Of a DNA stretch of 64,000 bases, positions 8,768-18,705 are shown piece after piece. Source of the DNA: Prochlorococcus marinus XMU1411 (GTDB lineage: Bacteria; Cyanobacteriota; Cyanobacteriia; PCC-6307; Cyanobiaceae); assembly GCF_017696075.1 (NCBI RefSeq), contig NZ_JAAORI010000004.1, positions 248,001-312,000 of the forward strand. The letters are read 5' to 3'. The position numbers and the translations under genes are program-made. How positions within the stretch are numbered: the stretch's first letter is position 1; every line of letters begins with the position of its first letter. The notes beneath the pieces are model-generated. The model was not told the origin of the DNA, searched no databases, and was given only the letters and a program-made list of their open reading frames with translations.

Positions 8768-9483
8768 AAAACCCAAAAAAAATTAAAAATAAATTCTCTT
8801 TATTTCTAATTTTATTTACCACAAGTTTAATAAGCCTAAAAACCCTAAAAGAGGTCAATATAAGCGACATTAGGATCTCTGGTAGTAAATTATTATCACA
8901 GAATGATTTAGTGAAAAATTCATCTTTAAAATTGCCAATCAGGTTAATTTTTATTAGAACTAATTTTTTAGAAAAAGAGTTAAAGCAAAATTTGTCGCTC
9001 AAGCATGTTTCAGTAAGCAGACATATATTTCCCTTTGGTTTGAAAGTTTTTGTTAATACTAGAACTCCGATAGCTTACGGCGAAAAAATATTTAATGATG
9101 AAAAAATATTAGGTTTTATTGATAAAGATGGGGTTTTTATCAAAAAACAAAATGCAGACAATACAAAATTTACCGATTTAACTGTACGAGTTTTTGGTTG
9201 GAAAAGAAAATTTAAAAAAGTATTATCTGAAATTTTAATTTCACGAGAGAAATATGAATTTGAGGTCGTAAAAATAACTTTTTCACCCAGTGGATTTCTA
9301 ACTGTTGAGGAAAAAGATTTAAAAACAATATTTTTAGGATTTAACCCTAATTTAATCACTTATCAATTACAGATAATCAATAATCTAAAAAATGAATACA
9401 AGAAAAATAACTTTTCTGAAAAAATTGATAATATTGATCTTACTGATCCAAATAAACCAAAAATAAAAGTGTTCAAACCCTAA
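8764..9483 (+). CDS. ftsQ: Cell division protein FtsQ/DivIB
   Basis: 239-residue bitopic membrane protein of the division complex. A short basic N-terminus (KNPKKIKNK) precedes a membrane segment at about 11-25. Next comes a POTRA-like region (VNISDIRISGSKLLSQNDLVKNS) and the FtsQ/DivIB extracellular domain (RTPIAYGE, GFIDKDGVFI). The start is GTG at 8764, overlapping the previous stop by four bases. Sequence conservation in this family is low, so the call rests on topology, the POTRA pattern and position just before ftsZ. Confidence 0.85.
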   Translation: MKNPKKIKNKFSLFLILFTTSLISLKTLKEVNISDIRISGSKLLSQNDLVKNSSLKLPIRLIFIRTNFLEKELKQNLSLKHVSVSRHIFPFGLKVFVNTRTPIAYGEKIFNDEKILGFIDKDGVFIKKQNADNTKFTDLTVRVFGWKRKFKKVLSEILISREKYEFEVVKITFSPSGFLTVEEKDLKTIFLGFNPNLITYQLQIINNLKNEYKKNNFSEKIDNIDLTDPNKPKIKVFKP

Positions 9484-9634
9484 TATTTGAGATTTGATTT
9501 TGAATAATTTTTTTTAATTATTGTAGTGTTGATGTGGGTTAAGCATATAAAACAAAATATTTAATAAATAAATATTTTAAGGTTTTTCCTCAACAAATTC
9601 CTACAGATGAGCTTAGTAAGTTCATAATGCACCC

Positions 9635-9646
9635 AATACTAGTATT
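9635..9646. repeat. 12-bp perfect palindrome upstream of ftsZ
   Basis: AATACTAGTATT reads the same on both strands and ends 17 bases before the ftsZ start. The ftsQ-ftsZ spacer (9484-9663) is otherwise AT-rich without another clear element. It could be an operator or chance in AT-rich DNA. Confidence 0.3.
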
Positions 9647-9663
9647 AGATCCCTAATTAAGAG

Positions 9664-10779
9664 ATGAGCTTCGGTAACAATCCAAACTTTGATCAATCGA
9701 GAGAAATCCTTCCAAGCCAAAACGCCAAAATAGAAGTAATTGGTGTAGGCGGAGGCGGAAGTAACGCTGTAAACAGAATGATTGATAGTAATCTTGAAGG
9801 CGTTTCATTCAGAGTTCTCAATACTGATGCTCAAGCCTTACTACAGTCATCTGCTCAAAGGAGAGTCCAATTAGGTCAAAACTTAACAAGAGGACTAGGA
9901 GCTGGAGGTAATCCAAGTATCGGTCAAAAGGCCGCAGAAGAATCCAGAGATGAGCTGCAACAATCATTAGAGGGTGCTGACTTGGTTTTTATAGCAGCTG
10001 GAATGGGTGGAGGTACTGGGACGGGAGCAGCCCCAGTTGTCGCTGAAGTAGCAAAGCAAAGCGGTGCATTAACAATTGGCATAGTAACTAAACCCTTTTC
10101 TTTCGAAGGGAAAAGGAGAATGCGTCAAGCAGAAGAAGGAATTGCAAGGTTGGCAGAAAATGTTGATACTCTTATTGTCATCCCTAACGATCGGTTAAAA
10201 GAGGTTTCATCGGGCGCCTCTATTCAAGAAGCATTTAGGAATGCAGATGATGTTCTAAGAATGGGAGTCCAAGGTATAAGTGAAGTAATAACCCGCCCAG
10301 GCGAGGTTAATCTTGACTTTGCTGATGTCAGATCAGTCATGACAGAAGCTGGTACAGCTCTTCTTGGGGTAGGTATTGGTTCTGGCAGATCACGAGCGAT
10401 AGAGGCTGCTCAAGCAGCAATTAATAGTCCATTATTAGAAGCAGGAAGGATTGATGGTGCAAAAGGTTGCCTTGTGAATATCACTGGAGGGAGAGATTTA
10501 ACCCTTGATGATGTGAACTCAGTAGGAGAAGTTATTAGCGATGTTGTAGATCAGGATGCGAATATAATCGTTGGTCAAGCAGTGAACGAAGACATGGATG
10601 GTGAGATACAAGTCACCGTAATTGCAACTGGCTTTGATACAAACCAACCATTGAAGCAACAAAGAATAAGAAATAGATTATCAAATCAATCTTTTTATAG
10701 TGATTCGAACAACAAAGATACTGGAGCGAGTATTCCAGAATTTTTGAAATTAAGGCAGAATAAAAAAGATATAAATTAA
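9664..10779 (+). CDS. ftsZ: Cell division GTPase FtsZ
   Basis: Tubulin-like GTPase that forms the division ring. The 371 residues show [15 protein letters not shown] (25-39), the tubulin signature GGGTGTGAA (115-123) and VIPNDRL, which together form the nucleotide site. The C-terminal linker leads to [10 protein letters not shown], the conserved peptide that binds partner proteins. It follows ftsQ after a 180-base spacer, so it probably also has its own promoter. The SRP RNA gene lies downstream on the opposite strand. Confidence 0.98.
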   Translation: MSFGNNPNFDQSREILPSQNAKIEVIGVGGGGSNAVNRMIDSNLEGVSFRVLNTDAQALLQSSAQRRVQLGQNLTRGLGAGGNPSIGQKAAEESRDELQQSLEGADLVFIAAGMGGGTGTGAAPVVAEVAKQSGALTIGIVTKPFSFEGKRRMRQAEEGIARLAENVDTLIVIPNDRLKEVSSGASIQEAFRNADDVLRMGVQGISEVITRPGEVNLDFADVRSVMTEAGTALLGVGIGSGRSRAIEAAQAAINSPLLEAGRIDGAKGCLVNITGGRDLTLDDVNSVGEVISDVVDQDANIIVGQAVNEDMDGEIQVTVIATGFDTNQPLKQQRIRNRLSNQSFYSDSNNKDTGASIPEFLKLRQNKKDIN

Positions 10780-10799
10780 AAGTTAAATTAAACTAAGGT

Positions 10800-10893
10800 G
10801 ACTCGGTTATCTCGCCTGCCTCAAGCATCCCTTGTGGCTGCTACCTTCCGGTCCTGACCAGGTTTAGGCGTTAAAACCGCGAAAGGCCGAGTC
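10800..10893 (-). ncRNA. ffs: Signal recognition particle RNA (4.5S/scRNA type)
   Basis: Read on the reverse strand, this is a long hairpin closed by GACTCGG and CCGAGTC. The inner part carries the conserved SRP domain IV: GGTCAGG, then CCGGAAGG and TAGCAGCC, holding the GGAA tetraloop and the asymmetric loop. About 94 bases is the size of the short bacterial form. It acts with Ffh in targeting membrane proteins. The exact ends are estimated from the closing stem. Confidence 0.93.
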
Positions 10894-10939
10894 AGTATTA
10901 TATTAGCAATTCTTGATTAAAAAAGATACATAAATTCTC

Positions 10940-11713
10940 ATGTTGCCTTCAGATCTCATCAAATATAAAGAGAAATCTCAAAAGATTATTGCATTAACTG
11001 CATGGGACTCAATATCTGGATCTATTGCAGAACAAGCTAATGTTGATCTTGTTTTAGTTGGAGATTCACTAGCAATGGTGTGTTTAGGATACAAATCCAC
11101 ATTGCCGTTAACTTTAGAAAACATAATCTACCACACTAATGCTGTATCAAGAGGGTTCAAAAAAGGAATTGAAGAACAACCTTTGGTGGTATCAGACATG
11201 CCTTTTTTGACTTATCAATGCGGAGATGATAAAGCTGTAGAGTATGCAGGAAAAATAATTCAAAGTACTTATGCAAAAGCTGTAAAGGTCGAAGGAGCTG
11301 AGCCAGAAATACAAAAAGTTATTTCAAGGTTAATTAGAATGGGAATCCCTGTTATGGGGCATATAGGACTTACACCACAAAGCTATTTAAATCTTGGATT
11401 AAAAAAACAAGGCGAGAGCTTAGAAAGCCAAGAAAAAATCAAAAGAGAAGCTTCGATACTAGAAAATTTAGGGTGTTTTTCAATAGTTCTTGAACATATT
11501 CCTGAGTTACTTGCTAAAGAAATACAAAACGACTTAAAAATTCCCACAATAGGTATCGGTGCAGGTAAATATTGCGATGGGCAAGTAAGAGTTACTGCTG
11601 ATTTGCTGGGTCTCAGTGATGACCAACCACCATTTTGCCAACCCATTATTCAAGGGAAGAAATTATTTAAAGATAAATTAAAAGAATGGATAGAATCTGA
11701 AAGACTTAACTAA
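10940..11713 (+). CDS. panB: 3-methyl-2-oxobutanoate hydroxymethyltransferase
   Basis: First committed enzyme of pantothenate (coenzyme A) synthesis. It transfers hydroxymethyl from methylene-THF to ketoisovalerate. The 257 residues match the family length. Typical motifs are LTAWDSISGSIAEQA (about 14-28), VLVGDSLAMVCLG (about 33-45) with the metal-binding Asp, GHIGLTPQS, and IPTIGIGAGKYCDGQV near the C-terminus. It overlaps the end of the convergent hemW gene by eight bases. Confidence 0.96.
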   Translation: MLPSDLIKYKEKSQKIIALTAWDSISGSIAEQANVDLVLVGDSLAMVCLGYKSTLPLTLENIIYHTNAVSRGFKKGIEEQPLVVSDMPFLTYQCGDDKAVEYAGKIIQSTYAKAVKVEGAEPEIQKVISRLIRMGIPVMGHIGLTPQSYLNLGLKKQGESLESQEKIKREASILENLGCFSIVLEHIPELLAKEIQNDLKIPTIGIGAGKYCDGQVRVTADLLGLSDDQPPFCQPIIQGKKLFKDKLKEWIESERLN

Positions 11714-12929
11714 TCTCATCCCACCATTTGAACATAGAAATAAGAATTTGATTGCTAAGCTCCATACCTTTTGGATTACTTAAAAAGAACCTATAACCCT
11801 TTCTAACTAATAATCCACTCTCAAGATATGTTTCCCATTTTGCAAGCAATTTTCTTAAATTACTTTCAAATTTTTTATTCCCCCAGTTTTGTTCTTTAAA
11901 AACTTTATGGATATCTAGACCCTCTCTAAGTCTCAACCCCAACATTATTTTCTCATCCAAATCTTTATAAACAAAATCTTTATTAATGAGTGATGAATCT
12001 AAATTTAGTTCGCATTGTCTGATTACCCATTCTTTATATTCCTTACTAACTCTTGGTCTAGTTAACTTTTCCCCCCAAGGCGAACTAGTAGAACCTTGAC
12101 CAAAACTCCACCAGCCTAATCCACTCCAATAAACTCTATTATGTCTGGATTGATGACCAGGGAAACAATAGTTTGAGATTTCATATCTTGAGTAGCCTGA
12201 GTTCTTTAAGATTAAATGAGTTAATTTACTATTTCTAAAAGCCTCTTCATCATTTGGAAGTTTTAATTTCCCTGAATTAACTAATTTCTGAAAAACAGTG
12301 CCATTTTCAATATTTAAATCGTAAATGGATATATGTGGTGGTAAAAAAGTTATTGCTTTTTTTAAGTCATCTTGCCACTCTTTAAATCCACTAAGTGGCA
12401 AATTTTGAATTAAATCAAGGCTCCAGCTTATTATTGACCCAGAATCGTGGACTCTTTTCAACCATAAACAAGATTTTTCAGCATCCTCTCTCAAATGCCG
12501 CCTACCCGCGTTTTGCAGTATCTGATTATTAAAACTTTGTACTCCGAGGCTAAATCTATTGATCCCAGCATTTATGAATCCATTAAGGTCATCTTGATTA
12601 AAACTTGCTGGGTCAACTTCCATAGTTATTTCAGCACCATAGTCAATTCCGTAATTTTCTTTAAAAATGTCAATTATTTCTTTGATCTGTTTAGGATCCA
12701 AAATTGATGGTGTGCCACCTCCTAAATAAATTGTCGAAAGAGGAGATTTATCTTTAATTGACAATATTTCTTTGTATAAAAAGTGTAAATATTCTTTAAC
12801 AGTTTTGCTTCCATAACCTTGTAAAGTTTCAACTTTGTTTCCAAGTGGAATAACTGCAAAATCACAATAAAAACACCTCCTATGGCAAAAAGGAATATGT
12901 ACATAGGCACTTCTTGGAAACTTATTCAT
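11706..12929 (-). CDS. hemW: HemW-like radical SAM protein (coproporphyrinogen oxidase-like)
   Basis: Radical-SAM protein of the HemN/HemW family, 407 residues. The cluster motif is Cys15-x3-Cys19-x2-Cys22, followed by D-F. True oxygen-independent coproporphyrinogen oxidases carry a fourth Cys two residues later, where this has Phe24. That points to HemW, a heme-binding chaperone, rather than the oxidase. YLGGGTPSIL (about 68-77) and FSLGVQSFN are also typical. Annotations often label such genes hemN. It overlaps panB by eight bases at the 3' end. Confidence 0.88.
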   Translation of the reverse strand: MNKFPRSAYVHIPFCHRRCFYCDFAVIPLGNKVETLQGYGSKTVKEYLHFLYKEILSIKDKSPLSTIYLGGGTPSILDPKQIKEIIDIFKENYGIDYGAEITMEVDPASFNQDDLNGFINAGINRFSLGVQSFNNQILQNAGRRHLREDAEKSCLWLKRVHDSGSIISWSLDLIQNLPLSGFKEWQDDLKKAITFLPPHISIYDLNIENGTVFQKLVNSGKLKLPNDEEAFRNSKLTHLILKNSGYSRYEISNYCFPGHQSRHNRVYWSGLGWWSFGQGSTSSPWGEKLTRPRVSKEYKEWVIRQCELNLDSSLINKDFVYKDLDEKIMLGLRLREGLDIHKVFKEQNWGNKKFESNLRKLLAKWETYLESGLLVRKGYRFFLSNPKGMELSNQILISMFKWWDEIS

Positions 12930-13024
12930 AATCTAGATACATTTTTAAGCTCCAAAAAAGCATTTAGGATCGAAAAAATAAGATCCTTATTTACTCAATT
13001 AATAAATCCTAGTAGATTATAGAT

Positions 13025-14134
13025 ATGACAGATGCCTTAGTATTAATTTTATTTGTATTGTCTGGAGCTGCCTCAGGATGGCTTGGAGTTGATTTATTGC
13101 CAGTAGACATCCTTAAACAGGTATCTAATGTAGAAGGTTTTAGAATTGTTTTAGCGATAATTGGTTTATTTATAGGATTAGCCGCAGGTTTTGTATTTCT
13201 TCAACTTAGAAAGACTTTTCTTGATCAAATAAGGACAATGCCTACAGACTTATTAATAAGTAGGTCAGTTGGCTTAATTTTGGGATTACTTGTAGCAAAT
13301 CTCCTACTTGCTCCAATACTATTAATTCCTTTCCCTAGAGAAGTCTTTTTTGCAAAACCCTTAGCAGCAATATTAAGCAATATTTTCTTCGGAGTTCTCG
13401 GATATAAGTTAGCAGATACCCATGGAAGGACATTATTGAGATTATTTAATCCAAATAATACTGATGCATATTTAGTTAATGAAGGCATACTCCCTGCTGC
13501 AAGTCCAAAAATTCTTGATACCAGCGTGATTATTGATGGCAGAATAAATGGCCTATTAAGTTGCGGATTGTTGGAAGGACAATTAATTGTTGCTCAAAGT
13601 GTAATTGATGAATTACAAACTTTAGCTGATTCAAGTAGTAACGAAAAAAGGTCTAAAGGCAGAAGAGGTTTAAAATTATTGAAAGAATTAAGAGATTTAT
13701 ACGGTAGAAGACTTGTAATAAATCCGACAAAGTATGAAGGTAATGGGGTAGATGAAAAACTCTTAAAAATTACTGAGGATATGACAGGAACTCTAATTAC
13801 GGCCGATTATAATCTCTCGCAGATTGCGGAAGTTAAAGAATTAAAAGTCATGAATTTGAGTGATTTAGTCATTGCTTTAAGACCAGAAGTACAGCCAGGT
13901 GAATCGCTGAATATAAAAATCGTAAGAGAGGGGAAAGAAAAAATGCAGGGTATTGGATATTTAGATGACGGAACTATGGTTGTGATTGATGAAGCAAAAA
14001 ATTTCGTGGGAAGCAGATTAGATATTATTATAACGGGAGCACTACAAACTCCTACTGGAAGAATGGTCTTTGGAAAACTTATAAATAATCCTGAGTCAAA
14101 CAAATCTTTTAAATCTCCAGCGACACAGGGCTAA
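13025..14134 (+). CDS. PIN/TRAM domain membrane protein (YacL-like)
   Basis: 369 residues. Four hydrophobic segments fill about 1-130, then a PIN nuclease-like domain begins at KILDTSVIIDGR (162-173, acidic Asp165) and continues through GTLITADYNLSQIA. A TRAM RNA-binding domain ends the protein (about 300-355, MQGIGYLDDGTMVVID). This is the layout of Bacillus YacL-type proteins, suspected membrane-anchored RNases. Substrate and function in cyanobacteria are unknown to me. It lies 31 bases before clpR on the same strand. Confidence 0.88.
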   Translation: MTDALVLILFVLSGAASGWLGVDLLPVDILKQVSNVEGFRIVLAIIGLFIGLAAGFVFLQLRKTFLDQIRTMPTDLLISRSVGLILGLLVANLLLAPILLIPFPREVFFAKPLAAILSNIFFGVLGYKLADTHGRTLLRLFNPNNTDAYLVNEGILPAASPKILDTSVIIDGRINGLLSCGLLEGQLIVAQSVIDELQTLADSSSNEKRSKGRRGLKLLKELRDLYGRRLVINPTKYEGNGVDEKLLKITEDMTGTLITADYNLSQIAEVKELKVMNLSDLVIALRPEVQPGESLNIKIVREGKEKMQGIGYLDDGTMVVIDEAKNFVGSRLDIIITGALQTPTGRMVFGKLINNPESNKSFKSPATQG

Positions 14135-14165
14135 ATATAGCTAGAATCAAATCAATAACAATTTT

Positions 14166-14837
14166 GTGATACAAATGACTGTATCTGCTCCTTATTACGG
14201 CGAAAACACCGTCATGAGGACCCCACCCCCTGATCTGCCCTCTCTTTTACTTAAAGAGAGAATTGTCTATCTTGGTTTACCATTATTTTCAGATGATGAT
14301 GCGAAAAGACAATTAGGTATGGATGTCACTGAGCTAATCATTGCCCAACTTCTTTATCTAGAATTTGAGGATCCAGAAAAACCTATCTATTTCTATATAA
14401 ATTCAACAGGGACAAGTTGGTACACAGGTGACGCTGTCGGTTTCGAAACAGAAGCTTTCGCTATATGCGACACAATAAGCTATATAAAGCCTCCAGTACA
14501 TACAATCTGTATCGGACAAGCGATGGGAACAGCCGCAGTTATCCTTTCATCTGGCACTAAGGGACAAAGAGCTGCCCTCCCGCACGCCTCTATCGTTTTA
14601 CATCAACCTATAAGTGGAGCAAGAGGTCAAGCAACAGATATCCAAATAAGAGCTGAGGAAGTTTTGAAAAATAAAAAGTCAATGCTGGAAATTCTATCTC
14701 GAAATACTGGGAAGACTATCGAAGAACTTTCTAAAGACTCAGACAGGATGAGTTATCTCAACCCTCAAGAAGCTTTAGATTATGGAGTTATAGATAGAAT
14801 ACTAACAAGTCAAAAAGATTTACCTAATAAAATTTAA
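14166..14837 (+). CDS. clpR: ClpR, inactive ClpP-family subunit
   Basis: ClpP-fold protein without the protease active site. Where ClpP has LAASMGA, this has QAMGTAA (about 118-124), so the nucleophile Ser is replaced, probably by Gly. The His region is kept (VLHQP, about 145-148), but the Asp position reads DRMSYL instead of DRDYFL, so Asp is also lost. About ten extra residues ([10 protein letters not shown]) sit after YINSTG, as known for ClpR. It forms mixed rings with ClpP3 in cyanobacteria. The start is GTG 14166, or ATG 14175, which is equally plausible. clpP3 follows after 26 bases. Confidence 0.92.
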   Translation: MIQMTVSAPYYGENTVMRTPPPDLPSLLLKERIVYLGLPLFSDDDAKRQLGMDVTELIIAQLLYLEFEDPEKPIYFYINSTGTSWYTGDAVGFETEAFAICDTISYIKPPVHTICIGQAMGTAAVILSSGTKGQRAALPHASIVLHQPISGARGQATDIQIRAEEVLKNKKSMLEILSRNTGKTIEELSKDSDRMSYLNPQEALDYGVIDRILTSQKDLPNKI

Positions 14838-14863
14838 CTCTCACAAACAACTACTTTAAAATC

Positions 14864-15475
14864 ATGCCAATAGGAACACCAAGCGTGCCTTACAGACTTC
14901 CAGGAAGTCAATACGAAAGATGGGTTGATATATATACAAGACTAGGAGTAGAAAGGATTCTTTTTCTTGGACAAGAAGTTAACGATGGTATTGCAAATAG
15001 CTTAGTTGCACAAATGCTTTATCTTGACTCTGATGACAATTCCAAACCTATCTATCTATACATAAATAGCCCAGGAGGATCAGTGACTGCCGGCTTGGCT
15101 ATATATGACACTATTAAATATGTAAAAAGTGATGTTGTAACAATATGTGTAGGCCTAGCAGCCTCTATGGGTGCGTTCCTTTTAGCTGCTGGAACCAAAG
15201 GTAAAAGGGTTGCTTTACCCCACAGTAGAATAATGATTCATCAACCCCTTGGAGGAACATCTCAACGTCAAGCAAGTGATATTGAAATAGAGGCTAAGGA
15301 AATTTTAAGAATTAAAGATATGTTAAACATGTCTATGGCCGATATGACAGGACAATCATTTGAAAAAATCGAAAAAGATACTGATAGAGATTATTTTCTA
15401 AGCGCAGAAGAGGCAAAAAACTATGGTCTGATTGATAGAGTAATCACTCATCCAAGCGAAGCCAATCAATCTTAA
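14864..15475 (+). CDS. clpP3: ATP-dependent Clp protease proteolytic subunit (ClpP3)
   Basis: Serine protease subunit of the essential Clp complex, 203 residues. The catalytic triad is intact: Ser101 (LAASMGA), His126 (MIHQP) and Asp176 (DRDYFLS). The [12 protein letters not shown] strand-turn is standard. It follows clpR directly, the arrangement of the clpR-clpP3 operon described in Synechococcus, which supports the P3 assignment over other ClpP paralogs. It likely works with ClpC as the chaperone, encoded elsewhere. Confidence 0.94.
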   Translation: MPIGTPSVPYRLPGSQYERWVDIYTRLGVERILFLGQEVNDGIANSLVAQMLYLDSDDNSKPIYLYINSPGGSVTAGLAIYDTIKYVKSDVVTICVGLAASMGAFLLAAGTKGKRVALPHSRIMIHQPLGGTSQRQASDIEIEAKEILRIKDMLNMSMADMTGQSFEKIEKDTDRDYFLSAEEAKNYGLIDRVITHPSEANQS

Positions 15476-15585
15476 ATTTTCTAAATAAATTCTTTAATTT
15501 TCATTTTTAAATTAATAATTTGTTGGTTTATTTACACCTTTAATGTCTAAAATATTAATTATCAAATGAAAAGAAGTTACAACTA

Positions 15586-16575
15586 ATGACCCAACTCTTT
15601 TACGACACAGATGCAGATCTAAGTCTTTTACATAATAAAACAATAGCGATAATAGGATATGGTTCACAGGGACATGCACATGCCTTAAATCTTAAGGATA
15701 GCGGTATGGATGTAATTGTAGGATTATATAAAGGAAGTAAGTCTGAAAGCAAAGCTATTAGCGATGGTTTACAAGTCTTTAGAGTTTCTGAAGCTTGCGA
15801 AAAAGCAGACTGGATTATGATTCTCCTTCCAGATGAATTTCAGAAAGATGTTTACCTTAAAGAAATAGAACCAAACTTAAAGGCAGGAAAGATATTAAGT
15901 TTTGCTCATGGCTTTAATATTAGATTCGGACTTATCAAACCTCCTAGTTTTGTGGATGTTGTAATGATTGCTCCAAAAGGGCCTGGACACACTGTTCGTT
16001 GGGAATATCAAAATGGTCAAGGAGTTCCAGCGTTGTTTGCAGTAGAGCAGGATTCTTCCGGAAGTGCAAGATCATTGGCAATGGCTTACGCAAAAGGGAT
16101 TGGAGGAACTCGAGCTGGGATACTTGAGACAAATTTTAAGGAAGAAACAGAAACTGATTTATTTGGCGAACAAGCAGTTTTATGCGGGGGCTTATCAGAA
16201 CTCGTTAAATCAGGCTTCGAGACTCTTGTAGAGGCAGGATATCAACCAGAACTTGCATACTTCGAATGTTTACATGAAGTCAAACTAATTGTTGATCTAA
16301 TGGTGAAGGGTGGCTTATCTCAAATGAGAGATTCAATTTCCAATACCGCAGAATATGGAGACTATGTAAGTGGCAAAAGACTTATTAATAGTGATACGAA
16401 GAAAGAAATGCAGAAAATTCTAAAAGATATTCAAGATGGAACTTTCGCTAAGAATTTTGTGGAAGAATGCGATAAAAACAAACCCTTAATGACAAAATTA
16501 AGAGAAGAGAACTCAAAACATGAAATTGAGAAAGTAGGTAAAGGTCTACGCTCGATGTTCAGTTGGCTGAAATAA
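15586..16575 (+). CDS. ilvC: Ketol-acid reductoisomerase
   Basis: NADPH- and Mg-dependent enzyme of valine, leucine and isoleucine synthesis. The 329 residues are the short class I form. The Rossmann motif [13 protein letters not shown] begins at 24. [11 protein letters not shown] and [14 protein letters not shown], which carries the metal-binding Asp and Glu, are present. The spacer from clpP3 is 110 bases. Its 3' end overlaps the probable start of cobD by 13 bases. Confidence 0.97.
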   Translation: MTQLFYDTDADLSLLHNKTIAIIGYGSQGHAHALNLKDSGMDVIVGLYKGSKSESKAISDGLQVFRVSEACEKADWIMILLPDEFQKDVYLKEIEPNLKAGKILSFAHGFNIRFGLIKPPSFVDVVMIAPKGPGHTVRWEYQNGQGVPALFAVEQDSSGSARSLAMAYAKGIGGTRAGILETNFKEETETDLFGEQAVLCGGLSELVKSGFETLVEAGYQPELAYFECLHEVKLIVDLMVKGGLSQMRDSISNTAEYGDYVSGKRLINSDTKKEMQKILKDIQDGTFAKNFVEECDKNKPLMTKLREENSKHEIEKVGKGLRSMFSWLK

Positions 16576-17585
16576 ACTTATTTTTAATATTTCTTGGATC
16601 TATTGGTTTTGATTTATTGATTGGCGACCCAAGATTCTTAATCCATCCTGTTCAAATAATTGGTTTTTACATAAAAAAAATATCTAATTACCTCATAAAT
16701 AATTTTGGAGGAAATAAAAAAATTTTATTTTGGGGCGGTTTCATTGTTTCTATATCCACTATTGGGATAAGTTTTAGTTTTGGAAAATTGATAGAACTCA
16801 GTTATGTGCAATCAAGAAATCATTTTTTGGGTGGATTTTTAATTTTTTTTGGACTTTCAAGTTGTATTGCAACTAAGGGACTTATTTCAAGTGTGAAAGA
16901 GATTGCAGAGCTAATAGAATACAAGGAAATTAATGCCCAAAATAAGAGCCTAATCCAAGAGAAGGTACAAAGAATAGTCAGTAGGGATGTGAGTTCATCT
17001 TCTATAGAACATCTTTTGAGATCAAGTACCGAGAGTCTTACCGAAAATTCTGTTGATGGAATATTTGGGCCATTATTGTGGATTTTTATTGGAATTGTTT
17101 TTATGAAGTTTTCAATTTTTTTCCCAGGGCCTTTGTCGCTTGGCTTTTCTTATAAAGCAATAAGTACTTTAGATTCAATGATAGGTTACAAATATGATTA
17201 CTTTAAATACTTAGGTTTTTTCAGTGCAAAAATCGAAGATATTTTTACGTTTATTCCTTCAAGATTAGTTTTAATCACGCTACCTTTAGTTAGTACCAAA
17301 GTTAATCAGTATAAATCAATCATAAAAAAAAGTTATCTAGATGGTAAAAAATATGATTCTCCTAATGCTGGGATTTCAGAAGCTATATTTGCCTATATTG
17401 CCGGCGTTAAATTAGGAGGAAAAAGTAAATATAAAAAAGAAATTATTGAAAAGCCAATAATCAATCCGACTGGAGATAGTTGCACTAGAGAGAAAATTAA
17501 ATTAATTTGTCAATTAATTTTGAGATTACAATTTTTATGGATAATAATTTTTTTCGTCTTAATTTTTTTATTATCTCGAGTTTAA
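16563..17585 (+). CDS. cobD: Adenosylcobinamide-phosphate synthase (CobD/CbiB)
   Basis: Membrane protein of the late cobalamin pathway that attaches the aminopropanol arm to adenosylcobyric acid. The family signature [19 protein letters not shown] lies at about 16-34. Other matches are [23 protein letters not shown] and [21 protein letters not shown]. Several hydrophobic segments fit an integral membrane enzyme. The start is taken as TTG 16563, inside the ilvC end; no in-frame ATG precedes the signature. The overlap implies coupling to ilvC, although the pathways are unrelated. Confidence 0.92.
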   Translation: MAEINLFLIFLGSIGFDLLIGDPRFLIHPVQIIGFYIKKISNYLINNFGGNKKILFWGGFIVSISTIGISFSFGKLIELSYVQSRNHFLGGFLIFFGLSSCIATKGLISSVKEIAELIEYKEINAQNKSLIQEKVQRIVSRDVSSSSIEHLLRSSTESLTENSVDGIFGPLLWIFIGIVFMKFSIFFPGPLSLGFSYKAISTLDSMIGYKYDYFKYLGFFSAKIEDIFTFIPSRLVLITLPLVSTKVNQYKSIIKKSYLDGKKYDSPNAGISEAIFAYIAGVKLGGKSKYKKEIIEKPIINPTGDSCTREKIKLICQLILRLQFLWIIIFFVLIFLLSRV

Positions 17586-17636
17586 TTTAATGATAAATTA
17601 ATATAAAAATTATTAATATAAACAAAAAAGGATTCT

Positions 17637-17882
17637 ATGCAAGAAAAAGACTCTCCAATGGAAAACCAAAATGATGATTTTACTAATAAATCATCAACTG
17701 ATAATGAATACTCAAAATGGGTAGACAATAAGGGGGATGAAGTAAAGAATGTTTTTGGATTTAATAGCAGCGCTGAGCTTGTGAATGGTAGAGCAGCTAT
17801 GATCGGATTCTTGATGCTCATATTAACAGAGTTGGTTTTTAGCGGTAGACCAGTGACTGCCTCAATCTTTGGTATCAATTAA
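17637..17882 (+). CDS. hli: High-light-inducible protein (HLIP/SCP)
   Basis: 81-residue one-helix member of the chlorophyll a/b-binding superfamily. The helix carries the motif ELVNGRAAMIGFL (about 47-59), with Glu, Asn and Arg as in pigment-binding HLIPs. The N-terminus is long, polar and acidic (about 45 residues). HLIPs protect photosystems and chlorophyll intermediates under light stress in the thylakoid membrane. Prochlorococcus carries many copies; this one is solitary. A 70-residue membrane gene starts two bases downstream and may be co-transcribed. Confidence 0.92.
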   Translation: MQEKDSPMENQNDDFTNKSSTDNEYSKWVDNKGDEVKNVFGFNSSAELVNGRAAMIGFLMLILTELVFSGRPVTASIFGIN

Positions 17883-17884
17883 AT

Positions 17885-18097
17885 ATGGAAGAAAAAAAAA
17901 CTAATTCAATAAAAGTAATCCTATACATATCTGTATGGGTAATAATTTGGGGAACATTTGGTTCTTTCATAGATTATCCTCTTTATAAAAATAAAATTTA
18001 CTTAGAGGGAAGCATATATCAGTATCTTACTTTCACAATTACAGCAATAATATCAATAATAAGTGCAAAGTTTTTTTATAAGAAATTTGATTTATAA
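17885..18097 (+). CDS. Small two-span membrane protein, unknown
   Basis: 70 residues with two predicted membrane segments (about 10-28, VILYISVWVIIWGTFGSF; about 46-62, YLTFTITAIISIISAKF) and a charged N-terminus (MEEKKTN). It starts two bases after the hli stop, so co-expression is likely. Its end overlaps the convergent 85-residue gene by six bases. I do not recognise the family. A role beside the HLIP in the thylakoid or plasma membrane is inference from context. Confidence 0.65.
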   Translation: MEEKKTNSIKVILYISVWVIIWGTFGSFIDYPLYKNKIYLEGSIYQYLTFTITAIISIISAKFFYKKFDL

Positions 18098-18349
18098 AAA
18101 TTTGTACCTAAATTTCTTAATAATTTTAGCTGGTTCTTTTTTGCCATTTGACTCGTAAAGTATCCACTGATGTGTCTCAGTATCATGATCACAACCATAA
18201 TCTCCAGATAGGTTATCGTAACTTGAAAGCGATGAATGACAATTCTGATCTGCCTCAAAAGCAGAGTCATAACCTGTTAAAAAATATATTAAAGATAGAA
18301 GGGTTACTAACAAAAAAAATAATTGAAAAACTAAATTTACTACCTTCAT
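18092..18349 (-). CDS. Small secreted or membrane-anchored protein, unknown
   Basis: 85 residues. The N-terminus is a signal peptide or anchor (MKVVNLVFQLFFLLVTLLSLIYFL, about 1-24 in segments), followed by a polar acidic domain with two Cys (about 37 and 53) and a basic tail (KKEPAKIIKKFRYKF). The two Cys could form a disulfide outside the cytoplasm. I do not recognise it. The competing forward frame at 18148-18351 lacks any membrane or domain pattern and is rejected. Confidence 0.6.
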   Translation of the reverse strand: MKVVNLVFQLFFLLVTLLSLIYFLTGYDSAFEADQNCHSSLSSYDNLSGDYGCDHDTETHQWILYESNGKKEPAKIIKKFRYKFL

Positions 18350-18405
18350 AAGAATTTCTAAAATTTAAATATATCATTTAATAAATTTTTTAGATCTAAA
18401 AATAT

Positions 18406-18651
18406 TTAACGACCAACATTAAAAACAAAGTCATGGAATTCTTGATTCTTTAAATAAAGGATGACTAGCAATATTAAAGTCATATTTAAACCTATTACTA
18501 TTGATCCAAAAATATTTATTTGTTTTTTACCTGGCAAAGTGTAAGTAAATTTCTTACCTTTAAGAAAACCTGCTAAACCTTTTTTTTCTTTTTTTGAATC
18601 CTTTATTTCAGTATCATTTTCAACTTCATTATCGGAGAAACCTTTGACCAT
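18406..18651 (-). CDS. Small single-span membrane protein, unknown
   Basis: 81 residues. The first 40 are charged (DNEVENDTEIKDSKKEKKG) and lead to FLKGKKFTYTLPGKKQ, then a membrane segment (about 47-66, IFGSIVIGLNMTLILLVILY) and a short tail. Topology suggests a tail-anchored protein with its N-terminus in the cytoplasm. No family is recognised. It belongs to a run of three small reverse-strand genes between hli and HU. Confidence 0.6.
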   Translation of the reverse strand: MVKGFSDNEVENDTEIKDSKKEKKGLAGFLKGKKFTYTLPGKKQINIFGSIVIGLNMTLILLVILYLKNQEFHDFVFNVGR

Positions 18652-18705
18652 TACAAATTAAAATCCAAATTTATAATATTCCAAAAAAATAAAATTTTTC
18701 TATAA

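Noticed and set aside
17582-17878. 98-residue reverse frame
   Set aside because: It is the antisense shadow of the hli gene, which has a clear HLIP motif.
18148-18351. 67-residue forward frame
   Set aside because: It is antisense to the 85-residue reverse gene, which has a signal or membrane segment; the forward frame shows no domain or membrane pattern.
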